Source: Candidatus Bathyarchaeota archaeon (lineage in GTDB: Archaea; Thermoproteota; Bathyarchaeia; TCS64). From it: DNA of 44,329 nucleotides. Positions 15,031 through 23,280 of the stretch are shown here, piece by piece. Each line of letters starts with the position of its first letter. The first letter of the stretch is position 1. The DNA lies in assembly GCA_026394265.1 (NCBI GenBank), contig JAPKYO010000005.1, positions 1 to 44,329 on the forward strand, in the 5' to 3' direction. The notes under the pieces were generated by a model. It did not search any database. It saw only the letters and a program-made list of their open reading frames with translations, and was not told where the DNA came from. Made by a program: the position numbers and the translations under genes.

Positions 15031-15744
15031 TCAGGCGAGGAAGAGGACGAGGTTGCCCACGTCCTCCGGGCTCCCCTGGCGGCACATCGGTATCTTTCGC
15101 CCGAACTCCCTCATCGCCGCCTCCGCGTCGGCGCCCCCCGTGCTCCCCCTGATGCCGAAGGCGCTCGGGCTGTACACGTAGCCGGGGAGGATGCAGTTCA
15201 CGTTGATCATGTACTGCGCCGTCTCAAGCGCCAGCGCCTTCGTGAACCCTATCACCGCCGCCTTCGAGGAGCCATAAGCCGTCTGACCACCCGCCGGCGT
15301 CCCCACCATCGGACCCGTCACGCTGCTCATGTTCACAATCTTCCCGTAGCGCCTCTCCATCATCCCCGGGAGCACCGCCTTCGCGCAGCGGAACATCCCG
15401 AAAACGTTTATCTCGAAGAGGCGGTGGAGGAACTCCTCATCCATCTCCACCAGCTTGCGCCGGGGGTAGATGCCGGCGTTGTTGACGAGTATGTCGACGC
15501 GCCCGTGGTCCTTCACGATCTTGGCGAACGTCGCCTCGACGTCCGCCGACTTCGTCACGTCAATCCTGTAGGCGCCCGCCTTTCCGCCATCCCTTCGGAT
15601 CGCCTCCGCCGTCCCCTCGACGCTCTCCTGAATGTCGGCGAGACACACGGTTGCTCCGTGGGACGCCAGGACCCTCGCTATCCCCGCCCCGATTCCCTGG
15701 GCGGAGCCGGTGACAACCGCTACCTTGCCCTCAAGCCTACTCAC
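15031..15744 (-). CDS. Short-chain dehydrogenase/reductase, C-terminally shortened
   Basis: 237 residues. Classical SDR features: VAVVTGSAQGIGAGIAR (TGxxxGxG), LVNNAGIYP (NNAG), catalytic Ser in VNMSSVTG, YGSSK (Tyr and Lys of YxxxK) and LPGYVYSP. The protein stops right after EDVGNLVLFLA, whereas SDRs normally go on for another 15-25 residues with the A-S-x-x-x-T-G-Q-x-x-x-x-D-G-G strand that completes the cofactor domain and tetramer interface. Repeat array A begins about 10 bp beyond the stop, so loss of the 3' end by rearrangement is likely; activity is doubtful. GTG start at 15744 overlaps the gcvPB stop (GTGA), so it was the third gene of the gcvPA-gcvPB operon. Confidence 0.82.
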   Translation of the reverse strand: MSRLEGKVAVVTGSAQGIGAGIARVLASHGATVCLADIQESVEGTAEAIRRDGGKAGAYRIDVTKSADVEATFAKIVKDHGRVDILVNNAGIYPRRKLVEMDEEFLHRLFEINVFGMFRCAKAVLPGMMERRYGKIVNMSSVTGPMVGTPAGGQTAYGSSKAAVIGFTKALALETAQYMINVNCILPGYVYSPSAFGIRGSTGGADAEAAMREFGRKIPMCRQGSPEDVGNLVLFLA

Positions 15745-17282
15745 TTCATCTTCCTCCTGTAAGCCCTCCAACTCATCGCCCACCTATCAGGATCATCGAA
15801 CGGCGCGGCATTCACCGCGTGTATCGACGAGTTATGGGGCGCCTTCTTCAATATCTCCGGGTCCAGATAAGCCTCCTCGCACACCCTCCTCAGCACGGCG
15901 ACCCAGTAGTCGATGTCCGCCTTGCTGTACGTCTCGCACGGCTCGGGCGTGAAGGGCTCCGCAACGACCCACGGGTGGTGGCTCGTGAAGAAGCTCTGGA
16001 TACCATAGTCTATGACGCGGTGGTTCACGTCGTCCACGCCGCAGCCCGTGTCCTTCTTCAGCTTCTCCAGGCTCCAGCGGACCTGGTCGAGGCGCATCCC
16101 ACCGTAGGGCTTCGTGACGCCTGGGACCCCCTTCATCTTCTCGCTCAGGTACTGGTTGTTTATCATGCTCACCTCCGCCGCCTCCCTTAGACCGTCGGCG
16201 CCCATCGCCGCGGCCCACGCGTAGGCGCGCACGACCACCTGCAGGTTGCCGAGGAAGTCGCGTATGCGCCCGATGCTCTTCGGGCGGTCGTAGTCGAGGT
16301 GATACTTCTCGCCCCTCCTGACTATCACCGGGACGGGTAGAAGCTCCTCAAGCTCCTTCGTCACCCCAACGGCGCCCGAGCCCGGCCCCGACGAGCCGTG
16401 CGGGCTGCTGAACGTCTTGTGCAGGTTGAAGAAGCTCATGTCGAAGCCGGCGTCCCTGGCCCGTGTCACCCCCATGACGGAGTTGAGGTTCGCCTGATCG
16501 TAGGCGCATAGCCCACCCGCCTCGTGCACGATCCCCGTCCACTCGTCTATGTGCTCGTTGAAGATTCCCGTGTCCTCCGGGTTCGTCACGAAGATGCCCG
16601 CCGTGTGCTTCGAGACCGCCGCCTTCAGCGCCTCCACGCTCGGGTGACCCGTCTCCTCGTCAGGGTAAAGCGTGATGACCTTGAAACCCGCCGTCGCGGG
16701 ACACGCCGCATCACACGGGTGGCTGAAGATCGTCGTGATGACCTCGTCGCGCTGCTCCAGCTCACCGTTAAGCTCGTGATACCTGCGCATGATGACCGCG
16801 TTGTTGAATGCGCCAGCCGAGCCGCCCGGGGGCTGGAACGTGAAGGCGTCCATACCGCTCAGCTCCCTGAGGTAGACGTTGCCGAAGCGCCACGCCAATT
16901 CGAGGAGACCCTGCATCGACTCCTCAGGCTGATCGGGGTGGACGCCCGCGATCATGGCGGCGAGCTCCTCGTTGACCTTCGGGCTGTACTTCATCGTGCA
17001 CGTGCCGACGCCGAGGTCGATGTCCATCTCCATGCCGAGCGTCATCTGGCTCAGCCGTAGCCAGTGGCGGAGCACCTGCGGCTGGCTCAGCTCGGGGAGA
17101 CCCGGCTTCACCCTCCGCCTCATCTTCCGGGGGACAAGCGCCTCTGGCTTGCCAACCGCCTTCCTGATCCCCTCCTCGACCGCGGGCAGGATCACACCGC
17201 GCTCCCCCTCCCGCCCGAGTTCATGTATCAGGGGCTCGCTCCAGACGGCGGCGTGGTACGGCCGAACCCTTGGCTCAGTCAT
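15741..17282 (-). CDS. gcvPB: Glycine dehydrogenase (decarboxylating) subunit 2
   Basis: 513-residue beta part of the two-subunit P-protein, which binds PLP, decarboxylates glycine and passes the aminomethyl group to the lipoyl H-protein. The PLP lysine is in FFNLHKTFSSPHGSSGPGSG, preceded by the conserved AYDQANLNSVMG; the GVGTCTMKYSPKVNEE and PPGGSAGAFN segments are also typical. The start overlaps the gcvPA stop by 4 bp (ATGA), ensuring equal production. The T-protein, H-protein and L-protein genes are not in the window. Length is normal for the archaeal split enzyme. Confidence 0.95.
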   Translation of the reverse strand: MTEPRVRPYHAAVWSEPLIHELGREGERGVILPAVEEGIRKAVGKPEALVPRKMRRRVKPGLPELSQPQVLRHWLRLSQMTLGMEMDIDLGVGTCTMKYSPKVNEELAAMIAGVHPDQPEESMQGLLELAWRFGNVYLRELSGMDAFTFQPPGGSAGAFNNAVIMRRYHELNGELEQRDEVITTIFSHPCDAACPATAGFKVITLYPDEETGHPSVEALKAAVSKHTAGIFVTNPEDTGIFNEHIDEWTGIVHEAGGLCAYDQANLNSVMGVTRARDAGFDMSFFNLHKTFSSPHGSSGPGSGAVGVTKELEELLPVPVIVRRGEKYHLDYDRPKSIGRIRDFLGNLQVVVRAYAWAAAMGADGLREAAEVSMINNQYLSEKMKGVPGVTKPYGGMRLDQVRWSLEKLKKDTGCGVDDVNHRVIDYGIQSFFTSHHPWVVAEPFTPEPCETYSKADIDYWVAVLRRVCEEAYLDPEILKKAPHNSSIHAVNAAPFDDPDRWAMSWRAYRRKMK

Positions 17283-18679
17283 CCCAGTATCGCCTCCAGC
17301 TCCTCCGCGAACCTATCGATGTCCGCCTTCGAGTGGACCTCGGTGACGCACGTTAGGGCGGACTGGCCCAGCTCGGGGAACTCACGCGAGATGTCCTTCC
17401 CGCCGAAGATGCCCCTCTTCAGGAGCGCCTTGTTGACCTGACCGACCTTCTTGCCGGTGGCGTCGATGTTGAGGGGGAACTCCTTGAAGAAGCCCGGGAA
17501 CCTCGCCTCGACGCCCTTGATCTCGCCGAGCCTCCCCGCCGCGTAGTGGCTCTTCTGGAGTATCGCCTCTCCGACCTCCTTCATCCCCTCGGGGCCGAGT
17601 AGGCTCATGTAGACGGCTGCGATGATGCCGTGGAGGGCGGTCGTTGTGCCGACCCAGTCCTTCGCCTTCTCACGCGCCATGTAGCTCGTCCGCTCATACT
17701 TCGCCTGACCAAACGCGTACTCCCCCTCCCTCACCGTGTTCGTCACGCTGATTAGGCGGAGAGGATACTCGGCGACGTACCGCTCCTCATCCCGGCTCGC
17801 TATGAAGCCGGCGAGCCCCCCGCCCGCCGCCATGTGGACGCCGAGGGGCTGGACCTCACCGCATACTATGTCCGCGCCGTAGTCGCTCGGCGGCGCGAGG
17901 ACCCCGAGGCTTATCGGGTCGACGCCGACGACGACCTCCGCCCCAGCCTTGTGGGCTATATCCGCAATCTCCTCACCCTGATCCTCGATGGCGCCGAGGT
18001 AGCCCGGATTCTCGAAGTAGACACAGGCGGACCTGCCATTGATCTTCTTCCTGAGATCCTTGAGGTCAAGGATACCGGACTCTTTGTTGAAGGCAATCTT
18101 CCTGATCTTGATGGCTCCCGGCATCTCGGTCGGGTTACAGAAGTTGGCGACGACGCTGAGGCGCGCCGGGCTCATGCTGGCGGGGACGAGCACCTCCCTC
18201 CTCCCCGTGAGGCGCGACGCCATCCTGACCGCGTTCCCAGCCGCGCCCCCCCAATCATAGGTGGGTATCCCACTGACCTCCATCCCCACCAACTCACAGA
18301 TGAGACTCTGGAACTCCCAATTCGCCTGAAACCGACCCAGATCGCTGTAATAGCCCCCCGCGTAAGCGGTGAGGAACTCGCTGCGACGGGCTATCTCATC
18401 GCAGACCTGCGGGACGAAGTGGTTCCAGCAGCCCCCGCCGAGGAAGCTGAGGGCGTCACCACACGTCCGGTTCTTCATCAGGATCTCGGCGACGTGCTTC
18501 TTGAGGTCATGCTCCGCAGGGAGGGGCTCCGGGAGGTCCATCCTCCCCTTCATGAGGAGGCGCCGGGGAATCATCTCCGCGTAGAGCTCCTCGGCGCTCG
18601 CCGCGCCGACGACCCCGAGCATCTCCGCCTTGACCTCGGGGACGGAGTTGGGAATATACGGGTGAGGTTTCCTTGCCAA
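17279..18679 (-). CDS. gcvPA: Glycine dehydrogenase (decarboxylating) subunit 1
   Basis: 466-residue alpha part of the split glycine decarboxylase. Recognised from the N-terminal YIPNSVPEVKAEML, the SFLGGGCWNHFVPQVCDEI block, TAYAGGYYSDLGRFQANWEFQS and the PTYDWGGAAGNAVRMA region, all conserved in GcvPA. It is a fold-type I PLP-enzyme homologue lacking the PLP lysine, which is carried by GcvPB. Start is TTG at 18679, supported by family alignment; no better start exists. First gene of gcvPA-gcvPB-SDR. Confidence 0.94.
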   Translation of the reverse strand: MARKPHPYIPNSVPEVKAEMLGVVGAASAEELYAEMIPRRLLMKGRMDLPEPLPAEHDLKKHVAEILMKNRTCGDALSFLGGGCWNHFVPQVCDEIARRSEFLTAYAGGYYSDLGRFQANWEFQSLICELVGMEVSGIPTYDWGGAAGNAVRMASRLTGRREVLVPASMSPARLSVVANFCNPTEMPGAIKIRKIAFNKESGILDLKDLRKKINGRSACVYFENPGYLGAIEDQGEEIADIAHKAGAEVVVGVDPISLGVLAPPSDYGADIVCGEVQPLGVHMAAGGGLAGFIASRDEERYVAEYPLRLISVTNTVREGEYAFGQAKYERTSYMAREKAKDWVGTTTALHGIIAAVYMSLLGPEGMKEVGEAILQKSHYAAGRLGEIKGVEARFPGFFKEFPLNIDATGKKVGQVNKALLKRGIFGGKDISREFPELGQSALTCVTEVHSKADIDRFAEELEAILG

Positions 18680-18766
18680 GGTCTATCTGCTTTCAAGGGT
18701 GCCATTAACGGCTATATCTATGACGGCTCCCCCGAGCCGCCAAAAAACTGGTATCGAGACCAGCGA

Positions 18767-18922
18767 CTACTTGTCTAGGACCTCGACGGCTTCGACAAGC
18801 CGCTCCGAGGCGCAGACGAGTTCGACGTCGGGAGCGTCATCCTTGATGAGGTCCCTGAGCTTCTTCGGCTTCATGGGTGCTTCGGAAATCTTTCTTCCAC
18901 GGTAAACATCGGCACTACACAC
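18767..18922 (-). CDS. Small 51-residue protein, unknown
   Basis: Short ORF with GTG start at 18922. The protein begins CSADVYRGRKISEAP and continues with a charged, helix-and-strand-looking body (KPKKLRDLIKDD, VELVCASERLVEAVEVLDK). A TATA-like CTTAAAT lies about 32-40 bp before the start on the minus strand, which fits an archaeal promoter with a very short leader. Third codon positions are GC-biased like the neighbours. An internal ATG at 18874 would give 35 residues. No family is recognised. It lies 87 bp before gcvPA and could be transcribed with it. Confidence 0.6.
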   Translation of the reverse strand: MCSADVYRGRKISEAPMKPKKLRDLIKDDAPDVELVCASERLVEAVEVLDK

Positions 18923-19038
18923 GGCGTGTCGCAGCCACCGCCTCGACGCCCGGATTTAAGTAGATTAAGGAGCAGTGAACAGTATCGGCGATCCACCCCA
19001 GGTTACGTCTAAATACAGGGAGCGGGGTTGATGCCCCC

Positions 19039-19971
19039 ATGGACTTCGGATTATACATAAGACCAGCCGGCACATACCCGGCGATGCTTGAACTCGCCAG
19101 ATACGCCGAGGAACTCGGCCTCTTCGGCGTCTTCATCAACGACCACTTCGAGGGACTCAGCGGGGACAGGAAGGAACCCTACCTCGAAGCCTGGACCGCC
19201 ATGGCGGGGATAGGCGTCGAGACGAAGAAGATCAGGGTAGGACACATCACCCTCTTCAACAGCATGCGCAACCCCGCCGTTCTCGCCAAGATGATCACCA
19301 CCCTCGACAACATGACCGGCGGACGATACGAGACCATAATCGGCGCCGGGTGGAACGAGCCAGAGTACCTCGGCTACGACCTCATGGGAGGAGGAATCGG
19401 TATGCCCGAGGCGGGCGAACGCGTCACACGCCTCAAGGAAACCGTCCAGATACTCAGGGGGATGTTCGACAACGAGGTCTTCAGCTACGAGGGCAAATAT
19501 TGGACGCTCAAGGACGCCGTAAACGTCCCCCGCACCGTACAGAGACCGATGAGACTCAGCGTCGGCGCCCGCCAGCATAGGATGATCAGCATCGCCGCCA
19601 AGTACGCCGACGGGATGAACGGAAGCGGAAACATGAACGCCATAAAGGATTACCTCAAGATACTCGAACCCGAGCTAACGAAGAACAGCCGGAAGATGAG
19701 AGACTTCTACCTACACGGATTCGCCACAGTCACCCCGACGAAGAACAAGGCCGAGACCGACGCCCTTCTACAGAAGATAGCGAAGGACAAACCCGTCTCA
19801 GAGGTCGCAGAAGACGCCTTTGTCGGCACCCCAGATGTGCTCGTAGAGAAGCTCCGCACATGCAGAGACCTCGGGATGAAGATGATAATAGTAATCCCGA
19901 GGAGCGGGAAGCTCCCCGAGATAAAGGAGACCTGCGCGGTCCTCCGCGACGAGGTCTTCCGCCGACTCTAA
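19039..19971 (+). CDS. LLM-class (F420/FMN-dependent) oxidoreductase
   Basis: 310-residue luciferase-like monooxygenase fold (TIM barrel). Typical features: the N-terminal strand MDFGLYIRP, LARYAEELGLFGVFINDHF, RVGHITLFNSMRNPAVLAKMITTLDNMTGGRYETIIGAGWNEPEY, and VNVPRTVQRPMRLSVGARQHRMISIAAKYADG. In archaea such proteins are often coenzyme F420-dependent (the methylenetetrahydromethanopterin reductase group is related), but the length and details do not allow a substrate to be named. A TATA-like CTAAATAC ends about 25 bp before the ATG, consistent with a short leader. It converges on the TFB gene with an A6 run after its stop. Confidence 0.85.
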   Translation: MDFGLYIRPAGTYPAMLELARYAEELGLFGVFINDHFEGLSGDRKEPYLEAWTAMAGIGVETKKIRVGHITLFNSMRNPAVLAKMITTLDNMTGGRYETIIGAGWNEPEYLGYDLMGGGIGMPEAGERVTRLKETVQILRGMFDNEVFSYEGKYWTLKDAVNVPRTVQRPMRLSVGARQHRMISIAAKYADGMNGSGNMNAIKDYLKILEPELTKNSRKMRDFYLHGFATVTPTKNKAETDALLQKIAKDKPVSEVAEDAFVGTPDVLVEKLRTCRDLGMKMIIVIPRSGKLPEIKETCAVLRDEVFRRL

Positions 19972-19983
19972 AAAAGGTCTAGT

Positions 19984-20940
19984 TTACTTCCCGACAGTCG
20001 GGTAGAGTGGCTCCACGAACATAGGAGGCACCTCCTCGACACGCCTCGCGTTCATCGAGCCCTCAAGCCCCTTGACCCTGTTCCTCAGAGTCACCTCGGT
20101 TGTCCCCGCGGCCTCAGCCACATCCTTCTGCGTCCTCTTATCCTGATTCCGTAAGCAGGAGAGGTAGAGGGCCGCCGCGGCTAATCCGCGCGGGTCCTTC
20201 CCCGAGAGCTCCTGCCGGGCCTTCGCCTCGCGGAGTATCTCGACTGCCTGCTGCTCGGTCACCCTCTTTAGACCCAGCTTGGATGCTATGCCGGGGACGA
20301 ATTTCTCCGAATCGTTCACTGGCATCTTCATACCGAGCTCAGTGAGCAGCAGCCGGTATGTCCTCGCCACGTCCCCCATGTCGCGGCGACTCTCGGTGGC
20401 TATCGCCTTTAATGGGCGGGGTATCCCACGCATCCTGCACGTGGCGTAGACGCAGGCCGCCACAAAGGAGTCGATCGAGCGACCCCTGATCATGTCCTTG
20501 TTGAGTGCCTTCCGGTAGAGGAGAGCGGCGTTGTTCTTTGCGTTCTCGGGCAGGTGGATGGCGGTTGAGAGCCTGCTCAGCTCCGCCATGGCGATGCTGA
20601 GGTTGCGCGCCTGCGTATCATTTACCTTTGACCTGTTATCGTACTTCTTCAGGCGATACATCTTGTCTATCGCCGCCAGTTTGAGCGGCCTTCCTGTGCC
20701 GTCTTTGAGGCAGTTGAAGCTCGTGGACATCCCCTGATCCCACAGGGAGGGCGTGAGCGCCTGACCCGCCCTTGACCGCCCCATCTCGCTGAACTCGAAT
20801 GCCCTCCACTCGGCCCCCGAGTCGACCATATTTGAAATGACGAGACCACACTGGCTGCAGACTTCTTCTCCTGCTTCAGTGTCTCGGATTATCCGGGTTC
20901 CCCCACACTTAGGACATGCGTGAATGTACTCTTCTTCCAT
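19984..20940 (-). CDS. tfb: Transcription initiation factor TFB
   Basis: 318-residue archaeal TFIIB homologue. Zn-ribbon at the N-terminus (CPKCGGTR and CSQCG), B-finger/linker region (GRSRAGQALTPSLWDQGMST), then two cyclin-fold repeats (about 105-205 and 215-300) with conserved SFVAACVYATCRMRGIPR and GLAAAALYLSCL. It recruits RNA polymerase to the TBP-TATA complex. ATG at 20940 (MEEEYIHACPKC) is chosen because the ribbon begins at residue 9; the frame is open 17 codons further but runs into the preceding gene. It lies 7 bp after a small unknown gene and is probably co-transcribed with it. Several TFB copies are common in archaea, so this may be a regulon-specific one. Confidence 0.93.
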   Translation of the reverse strand: MEEEYIHACPKCGGTRIIRDTEAGEEVCSQCGLVISNMVDSGAEWRAFEFSEMGRSRAGQALTPSLWDQGMSTSFNCLKDGTGRPLKLAAIDKMYRLKKYDNRSKVNDTQARNLSIAMAELSRLSTAIHLPENAKNNAALLYRKALNKDMIRGRSIDSFVAACVYATCRMRGIPRPLKAIATESRRDMGDVARTYRLLLTELGMKMPVNDSEKFVPGIASKLGLKRVTEQQAVEILREAKARQELSGKDPRGLAAAALYLSCLRNQDKRTQKDVAEAAGTTEVTLRNRVKGLEGSMNARRVEEVPPMFVEPLYPTVGK

Positions 20941-20947
20941 TTTCTTC

Positions 20948-21220
20948 TCACTCCATGGATGCGTAGTCATGAAGCTCGGATGCTGGGGCATCGTTCACGA
21001 GGCTCTCCGTGCCCTGCTTCCCGATCGTCGGCTTCATCGTGACGAATATTGAGCCGCCGCGGTCAAGGTGCAGGAAGAACTCCTCGAAGTCTATCCCCTG
21101 GGTTTCCCTCACCTCGACGTCGCCCTCGTCCTCCCCTAGATAGTAGACGACGAGCTTCGAGCCCTGCCAGATTACGGTCGGCCACATCCGATCCTTGCTC
21201 TTCATTATGAGCCTCTTCAT
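20948..21220 (-). CDS. Small protein co-transcribed with TFB, unknown
   Basis: 90 residues, not recognised. It starts KRLIMKSKDRMWPTVIW, continues with short beta-like stretches (KLVVYYLGEDEGDVEVR, GSIFVTMKPT) and ends in a polar tail ELHDYASME. No cysteine pairs or membrane segments. ATG 21220 is chosen; the frame extends to 21334 but that part lies over the divergent promoter region. It ends 7 bp before the TFB start, so a role linked to this TFB (for example a modulator) is conceivable, but this is only context. Confidence 0.6.
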   Translation of the reverse strand: MKRLIMKSKDRMWPTVIWQGSKLVVYYLGEDEGDVEVRETQGIDFEEFFLHLDRGGSIFVTMKPTIGKQGTESLVNDAPASELHDYASME

Positions 21221-21270
21221 GACCAGCGCCTGTTTGTTAAGCCCCACGTGGCGGGGAAAACAATGGGTCT

Positions 21271-21322
21271 GTAACAAATGCACGTGCAGATAGTTTGTAC
21301 CAAATGAACGAACATTTAAAAA
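21271..21322 (+). promoter_or_regulatory. Divergent control region of the TrmB-like and TFB genes
   Basis: Contains a 10-bp palindrome TGCACGTGCA (21279-21288), a direct repeat GTAACAAATGCAC (21271-21283) and GTACCAAATGAAC (21297-21309) at 26-bp spacing, and an ATTTAAAAAT box (21313-21322) about 20-29 bp before the first ATG of the TrmB-like gene, so that mRNA is probably nearly leaderless. The repeats are good candidates for binding by the TrmB-like protein itself. Confidence 0.5.
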
Positions 21323-21341
21323 TACGAGGATCACACCTCAA

Positions 21342-22979
21342 ATGATGTCCACCGAGAGACTAACCAAGCGACTACAAGACCTTGGACTCGAAAAAACAGA
21401 GGCAGAACTATACATATTCCTCTCGGCCATGGGACCATCACCCGCCCGCATGGTCGCACGCAGGTTCAACCAAAACCGCATGAAGGCGTACAGGAGCCTA
21501 AAGGTCCTAGAGGAGAAGGGCCTCGTCCAGAGCCTGATAGGCCGACCAGTCAGGTACGTGGCAACCCCGCTGGGGGACGTCCTCAACCGGCAGAAGGGTG
21601 GGCTGAAGCAGCGTCTAACAGACCTCGAACAAAACAGCGGCGCACTGATCGAGGAGTGGAAGAAACTCGCCAGCGGAGCCGCGCAGCCCTCCGATGAGGA
21701 GTCGAGGTTCCGCATATTCCAGGGAAGACAACAGGTCTTTGACCTCCTCCTAGAAATGTGTGATAAGGCCGAGGAGGAGGTTCGGCTCGTGACGACGACG
21801 CGCGATCTGGCTCGTCTATCCCTCTGGGGCGTCGACGACAGATTCAAGACGCTGATTCAGAGGGGGAAGAAGGTCAGGGTCCTAACACAGATCGACGCGG
21901 ATGGCTTGAAGGATGTGGAGCCCTACATCGGCTTAGTCGAAACCAGACACGTAAAACTATCGACGCCGATCAGGTTCGCCATAATCGATGGGAGGGAGAC
22001 GCTCACCACCGTCGCCATGGACGACTCCATGAGCATGACGACGAAAGCAGACACAGGACTCTGGACCGACGCCTCAAGCTACGTGGCGGCCATGAGGATC
22101 TTCTTCGATGCCCTATGGAGCCTAGCCCCCGAAGCCGAGTCCATGATACAGTCCATCAAGACGGGGGAGCCAAATCAAGAGATCATAACCTACATGGCCC
22201 AAGAGGAGTACGTTTCCCTCTTCCGGGAGATGATTGGGAGGGCAAGCCGCACTATAGACATCATGGCAAAAAACGCCACCGCCTTACCGGCGTCCCTCAC
22301 AGAACTAGAGGCCACCACCAAGAACGGGGTGAAGATAAGGATACTCACAAAGACCGACCCCACGACTCTCCCCGAGATCGGAAAAATCGCGAACGCCAAC
22401 ATCGTCGTCGCCGATAACGCGGTCACAACCGACGTAGTCCTGCTGACCATAGACGAAAAAGAGGCGTTGATGAATGTACCATACAAAGACGAGCAGAAGC
22501 GGACGGTCTGGTCCAACATCAACGCATACGTCGAGACCATGTTACTGATCTTCAAAGACTACTGGGACCTCGGGCAGCCTATTCAGGAGAAGCTGCAACA
22601 GGCCGCCCAGCGAATCATGGTAGAATCTGTGGCTCAGAGGATCAAGGATGAGTTCGAGGAGGTAGGTTGGACGGTTGAGACACCGGGCACAATCTCCGGG
22701 GCATCGTGGAAGACCTACCTGTTCGACGTGATAGCCAAGAACCCAAAGAGAACAGAGGCCACTCTATGCATCGACATCCTAGCGGAGGGATCGATCTTCA
22801 ACAAAATAGTCGAGAGGAGCACACTACACTCCGATCTTGAGGCGTCAAAATTCGTCCTCGCCTCCCTAATCCCCTGCAAGCCAGAGGAACTGAAACTCGC
22901 CGAACTCTACCAGATACAGGTCATATACTCTGAAGACGAGGAGAGCCTCGTCTCCAGCATTTTAAAGACCACAAAATAA
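21342..22979 (+). CDS. TrmB-family transcriptional regulator with long multi-domain C-terminus
   Basis: 545 residues. Residues 1-75 form the TrmB winged helix (LEKTEAELYIFLSAMGPSPARMVAR, then RSLKVLEEKGLVQ). Residues about 115-260 and 280-415 each resemble the degenerate phospholipase-D-like sensor domain seen after TrmB HTHs (LLLEMCDKAEEEVRLVTT; MIGRASRTIDIMAKNATAL), so there seem to be two copies. Residues 435-545 form a further alpha/beta domain (FDVIAKNPKRTEATLCIDILAE) like a restriction-endonuclease fold without an obvious active site. TrmB proteins normally sense sugars; here the ligand is unknown. Two adjacent ATG codons (21342, 21345) can start it. Divergent from the TFB operon, which it may control. 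Confidence 0.82.
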   Translation: MMSTERLTKRLQDLGLEKTEAELYIFLSAMGPSPARMVARRFNQNRMKAYRSLKVLEEKGLVQSLIGRPVRYVATPLGDVLNRQKGGLKQRLTDLEQNSGALIEEWKKLASGAAQPSDEESRFRIFQGRQQVFDLLLEMCDKAEEEVRLVTTTRDLARLSLWGVDDRFKTLIQRGKKVRVLTQIDADGLKDVEPYIGLVETRHVKLSTPIRFAIIDGRETLTTVAMDDSMSMTTKADTGLWTDASSYVAAMRIFFDALWSLAPEAESMIQSIKTGEPNQEIITYMAQEEYVSLFREMIGRASRTIDIMAKNATALPASLTELEATTKNGVKIRILTKTDPTTLPEIGKIANANIVVADNAVTTDVVLLTIDEKEALMNVPYKDEQKRTVWSNINAYVETMLLIFKDYWDLGQPIQEKLQQAAQRIMVESVAQRIKDEFEEVGWTVETPGTISGASWKTYLFDVIAKNPKRTEATLCIDILAEGSIFNKIVERSTLHSDLEASKFVLASLIPCKPEELKLAELYQIQVIYSEDEESLVSSILKTTK

Positions 22980-23089
22980 TTGACCACGTTAAAGCACCCA
23001 ATTTTATCCTAAGGCAATTTTGTTAGACAATTACATAGCACGATCAAGAACCGGGAAATATCCCCTATACTTGTATCTCGCCATAGCCT

Positions 23090-23119
23090 CCAAACCTTTT
23101 TATTTGATACGAGGTTTGG
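23090..23119. promoter_or_regulatory. Inverted repeat around an AT-rich core upstream of acetolactate synthase
   Basis: CCAAACCT (23090-23097) and AGGTTTGG (23112-23119) form a perfect 8-bp inverted repeat with a 14-bp spacer containing TTTTATTTG, which could be a TATA box. Either this is a DNA operator around the core promoter or, if transcription starts earlier, an RNA hairpin that competes with the closing stem of the downstream leader. Confidence 0.45.
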
Positions 23120-23280
23120 ATAGCTTACATCCCTCTAGGGAGGATGGAACATGGGGTATTGCTTTGTCGAGCCCCCAAACGCGGGGGAGAGCTGAATGGG
23201 GAATCGTATTCTTAGTCAATAGATTCCCATCCGAGACCACGAGTTATGGATTAACTATCCAAGGAAACACTACTGGAGGA
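23116..23280 (+). promoter_or_regulatory. Structured leader of the acetolactate synthase gene
   Basis: The 309 bp before the synthase have no supported gene. An 8-bp closing stem (23116-23123 TTGGATAG with 23255-23262 CTATCCAA) encloses a hairpin around CATCC...GGATG (23128-23146), a C5/G5 hairpin (23172-23176 with 23183-23187) and a 7-bp stem GGGAATC/GATTCCC (23199-23205 with 23222-23228). A Shine-Dalgarno GGAGGA (23275-23280) follows 12 nt later. The 5' arm of the closing stem shares TTGG with the inverted repeat just upstream, so the two pairings exclude each other, as in a switch. No known riboswitch class is recognised. Confidence 0.5.

Noticed and set aside
23143..23214. Leader peptide of 23 codons in the acetolactate synthase leader
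   Set aside because: Few branched-chain codons (one Val, three Leu), and it is buried in predicted stems; ribosome-coupled attenuation is not established in archaea.
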